Below, one piece after another: positions 1-8,765 of a stretch of 9,915 nt of DNA. A program made the translations under genes and the position numbers. How positions within the stretch are numbered: position 1 is the first letter of the stretch; each line of letters starts with the position of its first letter. The notes beneath the pieces are model-generated. The model searched no databases, had not been told where the DNA came from, and saw nothing but the letters and a program-made list of their open reading frames with translations. This DNA comes from Mediterranea massiliensis (lineage in GTDB: Bacteria > Bacteroidota > Bacteroidia > Bacteroidales > Bacteroidaceae): NCBI GenBank assembly GCA_958402075.1, contig CATXSD010000094.1, forward strand, positions 1 to 9,915. The letters run 5' to 3'.

Positions 1-520
1 AATCAGCCTGCTGCACAAGGCCTACATCCGCGGACTGAACGAAATGAAGCTCCCCGTGCCCTCCTACCCCGACGCCAACTTCACCATTCGTCTGACCTAC
101 GGCAACGTGAAGTCCTACGACCCGAAGGACGGCGTACACTACAAGTACTTCACCACCACCGACGGTATCCTGGAGAAGGAAGATCCAGAGAATCCCGAGT
201 TCGTGGTACCGGCCAAGCTGAAGGAGCTCATCCAGAAGAAAGACTTCGGACGCTATGCCATGGCCGACGGTACCATGCCCGTCTGCTTCCTGACGACGAA
301 CGACATCACCGGCGGCAACTCCGGCTCGCCCGTCATCGACGGTGAAGGCCGCCTCATCGGCTGCGCCTTCGACGGCAACTGGGAATCGCTGAGCGGCGAC
401 ATAAACTTCGACAACAACCTGCAGCGTTGCATCGCCCTCGACATCCGCTACATGCTCTTCATCCTCGACAAGCTGGGCGGCTGCGGCCACCTCATCGACG
501 AGATGACCATCGTAGAGTAA
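1..520 (+). CDS. dpp7: S46 dipeptidyl peptidase, DPP7-type, C-terminal fragment (5' end outside window)
   Basis: This is the last 172 codons of a periplasmic S46 serine exopeptidase that removes dipeptides from peptide N-termini. The frame is open from base 2 and the gene begins upstream of the window. The catalytic serine lies in the GGNSGSPV motif (Ser codon 320-322). The tail aligns without gaps to the neighbouring DPP11-type protein from the serine to the C-terminus, including the shared ending HLID-E-IVE. At the P1-specificity position, where DPP11 enzymes carry Arg673, this protein has Gly (FDGNWE, codon 374-376). That is the family mark of DPP7, which prefers hydrophobic P1 residues. 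The catalytic His and Asp lie off the window. The family call is firm. The DPP7 subtype rests mainly on this one position. Confidence 0.9.
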   Translation, partial: ISLLHKAYIRGLNEMKLPVPSYPDANFTIRLTYGNVKSYDPKDGVHYKYFTTTDGILEKEDPENPEFVVPAKLKELIQKKDFGRYAMADGTMPVCFLTTNDITGGNSGSPVIDGEGRLIGCAFDGNWESLSGDINFDNNLQRCIALDIRYMLFILDKLGGCGHLIDEMTIVE

Positions 521-530
521 TCAAACAAAC

Positions 531-595
531 AGGCACGGATTACACGGACGATCACGGAGAAAAACAACCGTAGACCTTTCGCGGAATCCGTGCCT
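531..595. repeat. Inverted repeat with internal CACGGA direct repeats between the S46 genes
   Basis: Two perfect 11-bp inverted arms, AGGCACGGATT at 531-541 and its complement at 585-595, enclose 43 bp. The left half also carries CACGGA three times, at 534, 543 and 553, with 9- and 10-bp steps. It fills most of the 115-bp gap between the two peptidase genes. It resembles the dispersed 'cacggattacacggat' intergenic repeats I recall from Bacteroides genomes. The loop is long and no T-tract follows the right arm, so a classical terminator is less likely than a dispersed repeat or an mRNA stem. Confidence 0.6.
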
Positions 596-635
596 CATTT
601 TTCAGATATTCACTTATTCACCTGACTCTATCCTT

Positions 636-2798
636 ATGAACAAACTTCTATTTGCGGCAGTCCTCTCTGCCCTGACACTCCCCGCCCTGGCCGACGAAGG
701 CATGTGGATGCTGACCGACCTGAAGCGCCAGAACGAAGCCGCCATGCAGGAACTGGGCCTGCTGCTGCCCGCCGACTCCATCTACAACCCCGAAGGCATC
801 GCCCTGAAGGATGCCGTGGTGCACTTCGGCGGAGGCTGCACGGGCGAGGTCATCTCGGCCGAAGGCCTGGTGCTCACCAACCACCACTGCGGCTATGGTG
901 CCATCCAGCAGCACTCAAGCGTGGAGCACGACTACCTGACGGACGGCTTCTGGGCCATGAACCGGCAGGAGGAGCTGCCCTGCAAGGGACTCACCGTGAC
1001 CTTCATCGACCGCATCCTCGACGTAACGGACTACGTACAGCAGCAGCTGGCCAAGGATCCTGATCCGCAGGGAACCAACTACCTGTCGCCCAAGTACCTG
1101 ACGCAGGTATGCGCCCGCTTCCTCCAGGAGCAGAACATCACCCTGGGCACCGGCGAAAAGGCCGAACTGAAGACCTTCTACGGCGGCAACCGCTACTACC
1201 TCTTCCTGAAGACCGAATACAATGACATCCGCATGGTAGGTGCTCCGCCGTCGAGCATCGGCAAGTTCGGTGCCGACACGGACAACTGGATGTGGCCCCG
1301 CCACACGGGCGACTTCTCCCTGTTCCGCATCTATGCCGACAAGGACGGACGCCCAGCCGCCTACAGCGCGGACAACGTGCCCCTGCGCGTGAAGAAGCAC
1401 CTCAACATCAGCCTCCGCGGCTACAAGGAGGGTGACTTTGCCTTCGTCATGGGCTTCCCCGGACGCAACTGGCGCTACATGATAGCCGACGAAGTGGAAG
1501 AGCGGATGCAGACCACCAACTTCATGCGCCACCACGTGCGCGACGCCCGCCAGCGCGTCCTCATGGAGCAGATGCTCAAGGATGACGCTGTGCGCATCCA
1601 CTACGCCAGCAAGTATGCCTCCAGTGCCAACTACTGGAAGAACGCCATCGGCATGAACGAAGGCCTCGTACGCCTCCACGTGCTCGACACCAAGCGTGCC
1701 CAGCAGGAAGCCCTGCTGCAACGCGGACGCGAGCTGGGCGACACGACCTATCAGGCTGCCTTCGACCGCATTCGCGCCATCGTAGCCAAGCGCCGCCCCG
1801 CCCTCTACCACCAGCAGGCCATCCAGGAAGCGCTGATCACGGCACTCGACTTCATGCGCATCCCCAACACCACCGCCCTCGCCACTGCCCTCAAAAGCAA
1901 GGACAAGGCAGCCATCCAGGCCGCTTCGGACAGCCTGCGCCAGGCAGCCGACCGCTACTTCGCCTCCGTTCCCTACCCCGAAGTGGAGAAGCTCGTGGGC
2001 AAGGAAATGCTGCGCACCTATGCCCGGTACATCCCCGCCGACCAGCGCATCGGCATCTTCCAGGTCATCGACCGCCGTTTCAAGGGCGATACGGACGCCT
2101 TCATCGACGCCTGCTTCGAGTACTCCATCTTCGGCAGCCGCGAGAACTTCGACAAGTTCATCCGCAAGCCCAAACTCTACAAGCTGACGGGCGACTGGAT
2201 GGTGCTGTTCAAGTACTCCATCACCGACGGCCTGCTACAGACAGCCATCGCCATGATGGACGCCAACCGCGACTACAACGCCGCCCACAAGACGTGGGTC
2301 AAGGGTATGATGGACATGCGCCAGGCCAACGGACAACCCATCTATCCCGACGCCAACTCCACCCTGCGCCTCACCTACGGCAAAGTGGCATCGTACGAAC
2401 CTGCCGACGGCATGGTGTACGACTATTACACGACACTGGACGGCGTGATGCAGAAGGAAGACCCGACGAACTGGGAGTTCGTGGTGCCCGACAAGCTGAA
2501 GCAGCTCTGGCAGGCGAAGGACTTCGGCCGCTATGCCCGCGAAGACGGACGCATGCCCGTGTGCTTCATCGTGGACACTGACAACACTGGCGGAAATTCT
2601 GGCAGTCCCGTGTTCAACGCTAAGGGTGAACTCATCGGCACCGCCTTCGACCGCAACTACGAAGGTCTGACGGGCGACATCGCCTTCCGTCCCTCCTCGC
2701 AGCGCGCTGCCTGCGTGGACATCCGCTACACGCTCTTCATCATCGACAAATATGCCGGCGCCTCGCACCTCATCGACGAACTGAGCATCGTGGAGTGA
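636..2798 (+). CDS. dpp11: Dipeptidyl peptidase 11 (S46, Asp/Glu-specific)
   Basis: A complete 720-residue periplasmic S46 peptidase, the same length as I recall for Porphyromonas gingivalis DPP11. A signal peptide (residues 1 to about 19, ending LPALA) supports the ATG at 636. The chymotrypsin-like triad is readable: His84 in TNHHCGY, Asp226 in RHTGDFSLFR and Ser655 in GGNSGSPV. The specificity position is Arg673 (FDRNYEG, codon 2652-2654). In DPP11 this Arg binds acidic P1 side chains, so the enzyme should release dipeptides ending in Asp or Glu. The central helical cap region characteristic of S46 fills roughly residues 280-550. It follows a DPP7-type paralogue at 115 bp in the same direction, so the pair probably arose by duplication. 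I saw no clear TAnnTTTG promoter in the gap, so read-through from the upstream gene is possible. Confidence 0.95.
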   Translation: MNKLLFAAVLSALTLPALADEGMWMLTDLKRQNEAAMQELGLLLPADSIYNPEGIALKDAVVHFGGGCTGEVISAEGLVLTNHHCGYGAIQQHSSVEHDYLTDGFWAMNRQEELPCKGLTVTFIDRILDVTDYVQQQLAKDPDPQGTNYLSPKYLTQVCARFLQEQNITLGTGEKAELKTFYGGNRYYLFLKTEYNDIRMVGAPPSSIGKFGADTDNWMWPRHTGDFSLFRIYADKDGRPAAYSADNVPLRVKKHLNISLRGYKEGDFAFVMGFPGRNWRYMIADEVEERMQTTNFMRHHVRDARQRVLMEQMLKDDAVRIHYASKYASSANYWKNAIGMNEGLVRLHVLDTKRAQQEALLQRGRELGDTTYQAAFDRIRAIVAKRRPALYHQQAIQEALITALDFMRIPNTTALATALKSKDKAAIQAASDSLRQAADRYFASVPYPEVEKLVGKEMLRTYARYIPADQRIGIFQVIDRRFKGDTDAFIDACFEYSIFGSRENFDKFIRKPKLYKLTGDWMVLFKYSITDGLLQTAIAMMDANRDYNAAHKTWVKGMMDMRQANGQPIYPDANSTLRLTYGKVASYEPADGMVYDYYTTLDGVMQKEDPTNWEFVVPDKLKQLWQAKDFGRYAREDGRMPVCFIVDTDNTGGNSGSPVFNAKGELIGTAFDRNYEGLTGDIAFRPSSQRAACVDIRYTLFIIDKYAGASHLIDELSIVE

Positions 2799-2874
2799 AC
2801 GAAAGAAGCTGACAGAACAAAAACGGCACACTGTTTGTTAGTAAATCATTATCAAAAACCAATAAGATACAATT

Positions 2875-3174
2875 ATGGAAAGATTTGAAGAACTGATCAA
2901 CAATGCTGCAGGCCCCGTGCTGGTAGACTTCTACGCCACCTGGTGCGGTCCCTGCAAGATGATGCACCCCATACTGGAAAACGTCAAGGCACGCGTGGGC
3001 GACAAGGCACGCATCGTCAAGATAGATGTAGACGAACAACAGGCGCTGGCCATGCAGTACCGCATCCAGGCCGTCCCCACCCTGATGCTCTTCAAGGGCG
3101 GCAAGCAGGTGTGGCGGCAGTCGGGCGTAGTGCAGGCAAACGAGCTGGTCGACCTCATTGAGAAACAGGTGTGA
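2875..3174 (+). CDS. trxA: Thioredoxin (cytosolic)
   Basis: A 99-residue single-domain thioredoxin, close to the usual length of about 105. The redox motif WCGPC spans residues 23-27 (Cys24, Cys27), and the cis-proline is Pro68 in AVPTL. There is no signal peptide or membrane segment, so it should act in the cytosol, reducing disulfides with electrons from thioredoxin reductase. The reductase gene is not in the window. The 76-bp leader is AT-rich without a Shine-Dalgarno sequence, as is usual in this phylum. A secreted thioredoxin-fold gene follows 62 bp downstream. Bacteroides species carry several thioredoxins, so the symbol trxA is a family-level label, not proof of orthology to the main one. 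Confidence 0.93.
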   Translation: MERFEELINNAAGPVLVDFYATWCGPCKMMHPILENVKARVGDKARIVKIDVDEQQALAMQYRIQAVPTLMLFKGGKQVWRQSGVVQANELVDLIEKQV

Positions 3175-3203
3175 GCGTTAAGGCATCAGGTTTTAAGTAT
3201 TAA

Positions 3204-3231
3204 TTATCCATTATCCATTATCAATTCTCCA
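3204..3231 (+). repeat. Four-copy 7-bp tandem repeat just before a start codon
   Basis: Four consecutive heptads read TTATCCA, TTATCCA, TTATCAA and TTCTCCA. They end 5 nt before the ATG at 3237. The array is short, AT-rich and imperfect. A related heptad array sits in the same place and sense before the ABC-F gene at 6546. It could act as an unstructured, ribosome-accessible leader or as a slippage-prone spacer. The sequence alone does not decide between them. Confidence 0.75.
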
Positions 3232-3236
3232 TTGTT

Positions 3237-3650
3237 ATGAAGAAGTTATTGCTTACCCTGGCCCTCGCGGCAGCAGCCCTCATCGGGCATGCCCAGGAGG
3301 TGATTGTGATGGACAAAGCCATGTTCATCGACAAGGTGTTCGACTATCGGAATGCCAAGGAATGGAAATACAAGGGCGACAAGCCCGCCATCATCGACCT
3401 CTATGCCGACTGGTGCGGTCCCTGCCGCAAGGTGGCTCCCATCATGAAGGAACTGGCCAAGGAATATGCCGGTAAAATCACCATCTACAAGGTGAACGTA
3501 GACAAGGAGCAGGAACTTGCCGCGCTGTTCAACGCCACCAGTATCCCCCTCTTCGTGCTCATCCCCATGAAGGAGCAACCCCAGCTTATCAACGGAGCCG
3601 CCGACAAGGCCACGTACAAGAAGGCCATCGACGAATTCCTGCTGAAATAA
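3237..3650 (+). CDS. Secreted (periplasmic) thioredoxin-fold protein
   Basis: A 137-residue thioredoxin-fold protein with an N-terminal signal peptide: Lys2-Lys3, a hydrophobic Leu/Ala stretch, and a predicted cut after Ala19 in GHA-QE. The active site is WCGPC at 59-63 (Cys60, Cys63) and the cis-proline is Pro104 in SIPLF. A mature chain of about 118 residues is a bare thioredoxin domain preceded by a short N-terminal extension (roughly 20-45). It should work as a periplasmic thiol-disulfide oxidoreductase. B. fragilis has a described periplasmic thioredoxin called TrxP, and this is a candidate for that group, but orthology cannot be shown here. There is no lipobox, so it is probably soluble. 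Its likely electron donor, a membrane CcdA/DsbD-like protein, is not in the window. The gene lies 62 bp after the cytosolic thioredoxin and may be co-transcribed with it. Confidence 0.92.
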   Translation: MKKLLLTLALAAAALIGHAQEVIVMDKAMFIDKVFDYRNAKEWKYKGDKPAIIDLYADWCGPCRKVAPIMKELAKEYAGKITIYKVNVDKEQELAALFNATSIPLFVLIPMKEQPQLINGAADKATYKKAIDEFLLK

Positions 3651-3760
3651 AAGCTCCGGTACTTACGGACGAATACTCCAGTACTTCCAGTCAAGTACTC
3701 GAGTACTTGCATAGAAATACTCCAGTACTTGCACGGAAGTACTGGAGTTTTCTGTATAGA
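3651..3760. repeat. 22-bp tandem array in the convergent intergenic region
   Basis: Five units of exactly 22 bp begin directly after the thioredoxin stop codon: 3651, 3673, 3695, 3717 and 3739. The core GTACTT recurs at 3659, 3681, 3703 and 3725, with a decayed copy (GTTTTC) at 3747. Units 2 and 4 are the most alike and share ATACTCCAGTACTT. Adjacent units form palindromes, the clearest being the perfect 18-bp CAAGTACTCGAGTACTTG at 3692-3709. The array occupies nearly all the space between two convergent genes. It has no long repeats with distinct spacers, so it is not a CRISPR array. Confidence 0.85.
3719..3751 (+). terminator. Candidate Rho-independent terminator formed by the last array units
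   Basis: A perfect 12-bp stem (ACTCCAGTACTT at 3719-3730 with its complement at 3737-3748) has a 6-nt loop and is followed by a short T run (3748-3751). It lies 68 bp past the thioredoxin stop and would end plus-strand transcripts. On the minus strand the downstream tail is only weakly T-rich, so two-way action is possible but less certain. Confidence 0.6.
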
Positions 3761-3779
3761 TACTGCCCGAAGAATAGGT

Positions 3780-4640
3780 TTATAGGGGAGATTCCGTCCA
3801 TTGTCCGCCCCGAAGCCGCATGACGGACGTGAAGCCTGCGCGGCGCAGGGCCCGGTAAGCCTCGGCCATACCGCTGGCAATGCGCTCGGGATAGTGGGCG
3901 TCGCTGTTTACCTGCACACGGATGCCCAGCTCGCGCAGCAGCGGGAAGTAGCGTTCGTCGGGATAGAAGACGCCCAACTCCCTATAGGCTTTCGTATTGA
4001 TTTCCATCTGATAGCCGCGACGGGCAATCTCGGCGAAATAGTCGCGTACGAGGTGGTCGTACCACGGCTCGTCTATCAGCCCCGGCCTGTAACAGTTGGC
4101 ATTGTAGTGCACCTTGTCGGCATGGCCCACGATGTCGAAACCGCCCAGCTCCACCATCCGCGACGAACGCTCGTAATACTGACGCACCACGCGCTCCACA
4201 TCCCCCTGAAAATGCTCGTCCACCATCCGCCGGAACTTGTCGGCGGAAAGGTCGGCATCCACCACGCACCCATCAGCATCGTAGAGCAAGTGGACGGAGC
4301 CGATGCGGTAGTCCAGCGGCAGGCGGCGGAAACACTCGGCAGCGGGATGGCTCTCTTCGTTCAGGTAGTCAATCTCCAGCCCGAGGTACAGCTCGATGCG
4401 TCCGGCATACTTCTCCTTGAGGCGGCGGAACTCGGCCAGATAGTCGTCCATGCGGTCCCACTCCATGGTCCACGCCGTGGGGAAAGGCAGCGGGGCGTGC
4501 GACGAGAAGCCATAGGACGTAAAGCCCCGGCTCAGGGCAAAGCGGACGAAGTCTTCCATGCCTGCCCGGCCGTCGCAATAGAGGGAATGGCTGTGGTAGT
4601 TGGAAACCGCCGCCTTACAAATATCGTTTATCGGTGTCAT
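3780..4640 (-). CDS. PHP-family phosphoesterase, histidinol-phosphatase-like
   Basis: A 286-residue PHP-domain metal-dependent phosphoesterase. The metal-site motifs appear in the family order: HSH at 16-18, His48 in SSHAP, Glu89 in GLEID, His117 in GSVHLL, His173 in GHADK and Asp247-His249 in NSDAH. Length and motif pattern match the HisK-type histidinol-phosphatase branch (EC 3.1.3.15, L-histidinol phosphate to L-histidinol), not the polymerase-associated PHP domains. No other his genes are present, so the substrate is inferred from family only; other PHP phosphatases share these motifs. The gene starts at the ATG read from 4640, 28 bp after the ABC-F stop on the same strand. It has no promoter of its own that I can see, so it is probably the last gene of that transcript. 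It converges on the thioredoxin gene. Confidence 0.88.
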   Translation of the reverse strand: MTPINDICKAAVSNYHSHSLYCDGRAGMEDFVRFALSRGFTSYGFSSHAPLPFPTAWTMEWDRMDDYLAEFRRLKEKYAGRIELYLGLEIDYLNEESHPAAECFRRLPLDYRIGSVHLLYDADGCVVDADLSADKFRRMVDEHFQGDVERVVRQYYERSSRMVELGGFDIVGHADKVHYNANCYRPGLIDEPWYDHLVRDYFAEIARRGYQMEINTKAYRELGVFYPDERYFPLLRELGIRVQVNSDAHYPERIASGMAEAYRALRRAGFTSVMRLRGGQWTESPL

Positions 4641-4668
4641 AGGTGCATTTATCTCTACAAGTCCCTTT

Positions 4669-6546
<1,878 letters not shown>

Positions 6547-6555
6547 TAATTTAAA

Positions 6556-6590
6556 TGAAGAATGAAGAATGAAGAATTAATAATGAAGAA
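6556..6590 (-). repeat. Five-copy 7-bp tandem repeat just before the ABC-F start codon
   Basis: Read in the sense of the ABC-F gene, the units are TTCTTCA, TTATTAA, TTCTTCA, TTCTTCA and TTCTTCA. They end 9 nt before the ATG at 6546. Three adjacent units are identical, which suggests recent copy-number change. Unit length, sense and placement match the array at 3204-3231, and the two share a TT-T--A core. Confidence 0.75.
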
Positions 6591-6613
6591 TAAAAGCGGA
6601 AACACAGCAACCT

Positions 6614-7420
6614 TTAGCTAATATTGCAATAGGCTTCCGCCAGGTTGACCTTCTCGCCGGCCTTCACCTTGCTCCACGCCAGCTTCATGGGATCGGTCCA
6701 TTGGCCGGTCGCGGTGTTGAGCAAGACGGGGGCTTCGCGGTTGCCGTCGATCAGCGTACGCCACTCCAGTCCGTCCATTTCGTTGGCCATGATGACGCAG
6801 AGCGTGATGCCCAACGCCAGCCACTGGTCTTTCTTCTTGGGACCTATCACGCCGCGGTCCACCACCTGCTGCATGCTCTCCACGTCTTCTTCCGCTCCCT
6901 GGAAATCTTTCTTCAGCAGGTCTTTCACCGTCTTCTCCACCCACGCATAGGCTTCGTCTATCTGACAGATTTCGGAAAGGCGGACGGGAATGAGTTCGGC
7001 GGGATATTTCACCCCCGGCTTGCGCACCTGCAGGGAGGCAATCACCCGCTGGGCTTCGGCCACAGGCTCTCCCTGGCGCACGGTAAACGAGCACTCGAAA
7101 GCCACGTCGTCCACGCCCGCAATCCAGATGTGCGAAACGTAACTTTCGCCGTTCTCCTCGAAGGCGTCCTGGCTGTAGGCACAATCCAGCGTACCTACCC
7201 GCACAGCCGTCGCCGAAGGATTTTCCTTCAGTTCCTGCCGCACGGACGCGCGTCCGTAACCGGCGTTGCCACGATAGGCAGAAATGCGGAAATTGCCCGT
7301 CCACTCGTCGGGATTGTAGAACAGGAACGAACCTTCGCTGTCCTCGAATTCGCTCCACGCGGCCGGGTATTCCATGGAGAACCATGCCCCCGGAGAGATA
7401 TATTTCTTGAATGATTCCAT
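6614..7420 (-). CDS. DUF3805/DUF3806-like protein of unknown function
   Basis: A protein of 268 residues from the ATG read at 7420. I recognise the pattern of Bacteroidetes DUF3805/DUF3806 proteins. The N-terminal half, ISPGAWFSMEYP through NFRISAYRG, looks like a compact beta-rich domain. The C-terminal third, DQWLALGITLCVIMANEM then LEWRTLIDG and a late TDPMKLAW, resembles DUF3806. No catalytic motif is evident. The frame is also open to an ATG at 7495, two bases after the upstream stop, adding 25 residues with a signal-like hydrophobic run that lacks a basic N-terminus. I prefer 7420, because a good promoter (TACCTTTG) overlaps the extension and the protein then starts directly at its domain. 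If 7495 is right, the protein may be exported. The Pfam assignment is from memory and moderate. Confidence 0.75.
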   Translation of the reverse strand: MESFKKYISPGAWFSMEYPAAWSEFEDSEGSFLFYNPDEWTGNFRISAYRGNAGYGRASVRQELKENPSATAVRVGTLDCAYSQDAFEENGESYVSHIWIAGVDDVAFECSFTVRQGEPVAEAQRVIASLQVRKPGVKYPAELIPVRLSEICQIDEAYAWVEKTVKDLLKKDFQGAEEDVESMQQVVDRGVIGPKKKDQWLALGITLCVIMANEMDGLEWRTLIDGNREAPVLLNTATGQWTDPMKLAWSKVKAGEKVNLAEAYCNIS

Positions 7421-7444
7421 ATCGTTGATTCTGACTTGACTTCG

Positions 7445-7476
7445 CAAAGGTAGCACTCCCGACGCTGATATGCAAG
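7445..7476 (-). promoter_or_regulatory. Bacteroides-type promoter for the DUF3805-like gene
   Basis: On the minus strand, a -7 box TACCTTTG (7452-7445) matches TAnnTTTG exactly. A 20-bp spacer separates it from CTTG (7476-7473), three of four bases of the -33 TTTG. Transcription would begin near 7438, giving a leader of about 18 nt before the ATG at 7420. It lies inside the longer reading frame and so bears on the start choice. Confidence 0.6.
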
Positions 7477-7497
7477 CGGCAAGCGCAAAAACCATCC

Positions 7498-8709
7498 TTA
7501 TTTGCCGATGGGCTGTATCTTCCTGCGCACCTCTTTCGATATCTCCAGAAACATGTAGTTCAGCTTGCCGGAGTGGATACCTTCCTCGTGCTGGCGGTAT
7601 TTTTTTCCCGCATACTCCTTGGACTTGTCGAAAGTGATGCGCGACATCTGGTTCTGCGACTTGCCCACCATCGTGGAGTCCAGCTGCTCATCGGGGAAGA
7701 AGTCGGCCAGATCGACATCGCCGATCATCGTCGTCTCCAGAAAGTCCATGTTCTTGTGCTGGCTGTCGGTATAGTAACCCACAAACATGTGGCCGGGTAT
7801 GCGCACCAGAATCGGTTCGATGTTGATGGCCCGCATCAGGGAAGCAAACAGCACACTGCCGTCCACACAATTGATCTGCGACGACTCCAGCGCATCGTCG
7901 AACGTACGCACCCGCTGGGAGAAGACGATGTTGCTCGAAAGGCTCGTATTGGACACCGAGCTGTAGCGGAAGTTGCGCTTCTGCAACACGTTCCACAGGG
8001 CATAGACCTGCTTGTCCACCGACTCGGCCGTACCGCCCTGATACCCCAGAAAGCGGTTGACGATGCGGGTATTGAGCGCTTCGCGCAACAGGCGGTCTAT
8101 CATCGGATTCTCCTCGTTGACGTATGCGGCAAAAAAGAGGCTGGTATCATGAAACTTGGTTCCGTTGGTGACATAGCCCAGCAGACACTCATTGATACTG
8201 CGCACGGAGAAGGTCCGCACCTTCTGCCCCCAGTCCTTGCCGTTCACCTCCACCGTGACGGCCACACTGATAGGCTCGGCCTGGCCGTTGGCCTTCAAGG
8301 CCTCATAGTTCCAGATGATGTCGGGATAGATGATGTAATCGGTCCGCGGACGGGGCAGTACGAATTCGGACACGGAACGGGAGAAGAAAGGCGTCTCGGC
8401 CACCTCGACCCGGACACGCGTATAGCTGCGGCCCGAACGCAGACGAACCGCAATGCACGACTTGGGATTGCCCACGTACACAGAGTCGGAAGGGACAATA
8501 ACCTGTGCGTCCGTAGTGGCAACCGACAAGATGCTCGAAGGAAAAATGTTGCCGCCCAGGTCATCGGTTATCTCGAATGTCTGCCGGAAAGGCAGGCCGT
8601 TGAACCACAAAGCCACCACTACCGCCACAACCACCAGTCCCAAGGGAATCGCCAACCGCCACCGGCCAACAGCCAGCTTCCGCCAATTCAAACGAACATT
8701 TTTCTTCAT
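7498..8709 (-). CDS. Membrane-anchored transglutaminase-like protein
   Basis: A 403-residue protein from the ATG read at 8709. A TTG nine bases upstream would add three residues, but it sits very close to the predicted transcription start. The N-terminus is basic (MKKN, then several Arg/Lys) and is followed by one membrane helix at about 21-37 (IPLGLVVVAVVVALWF), so the bulk should face the periplasm. A middle region of about 45-170 looks beta-rich. The C-terminal region has a papain/transglutaminase-like Cys-His-acid pattern: Cys281 in INCVDGS, His307 in PGHMFVGYY, and Asp322 or Glu325 in MDFLETT. A catalytic role (protease or cross-linking) is therefore plausible but the substrate is unknown. 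It leads the minus-strand gene run and has its own TAnnTTTG promoter. The DUF3805-like gene follows at once. Confidence 0.8.
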   Translation of the reverse strand: MKKNVRLNWRKLAVGRWRLAIPLGLVVVAVVVALWFNGLPFRQTFEITDDLGGNIFPSSILSVATTDAQVIVPSDSVYVGNPKSCIAVRLRSGRSYTRVRVEVAETPFFSRSVSEFVLPRPRTDYIIYPDIIWNYEALKANGQAEPISVAVTVEVNGKDWGQKVRTFSVRSINECLLGYVTNGTKFHDTSLFFAAYVNEENPMIDRLLREALNTRIVNRFLGYQGGTAESVDKQVYALWNVLQKRNFRYSSVSNTSLSSNIVFSQRVRTFDDALESSQINCVDGSVLFASLMRAINIEPILVRIPGHMFVGYYTDSQHKNMDFLETTMIGDVDLADFFPDEQLDSTMVGKSQNQMSRITFDKSKEYAGKKYRQHEEGIHSGKLNYMFLEISKEVRRKIQPIGK

Positions 8710-8730
8710 AACAATCAAACTTCAGTCACA

Positions 8731-8761
8731 CAAAGATACGGCTTTCCCCGCAATCGGCACA
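8731..8761 (-). promoter_or_regulatory. Bacteroides-type promoter for the transglutaminase-like gene
   Basis: On the minus strand, TATCTTTG (8738-8731) fits the -7 consensus TAnnTTTG perfectly. A weaker -33 candidate, TGTG (8761-8758), lies 19 bp upstream. The box ends 21 nt before the ATG at 8709, so the leader is short and has no Shine-Dalgarno sequence. The -7 match is strong and the -33 match is weak. Confidence 0.6.
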
Positions 8762-8765
8762 CTCT

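Noticed and set aside
915..1811. A 298-codon minus-strand frame inside the DPP11 gene
   Set aside because: It lies wholly within a conserved S46 peptidase whose triad and specificity residues are all in the plus frame.
2816..2839. Possible terminator after DPP11 (AACAAA and TTTGTT arms)
   Set aside because: The stem has only six A/T-rich pairs around a 12-nt loop and no following T-tract.
2834..2870. Possible promoter for the cytosolic thioredoxin (TTTG plus TAAGATAC)
   Set aside because: The spacer is 25 bp and the second box lacks the TTTG half, so it does not meet the Bacteroides consensus.
3651..3760. Possible CRISPR array
   Set aside because: The units are 22 bp, contiguous and without unique spacers, and no cas gene is nearby. 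It is a tandem repeat.
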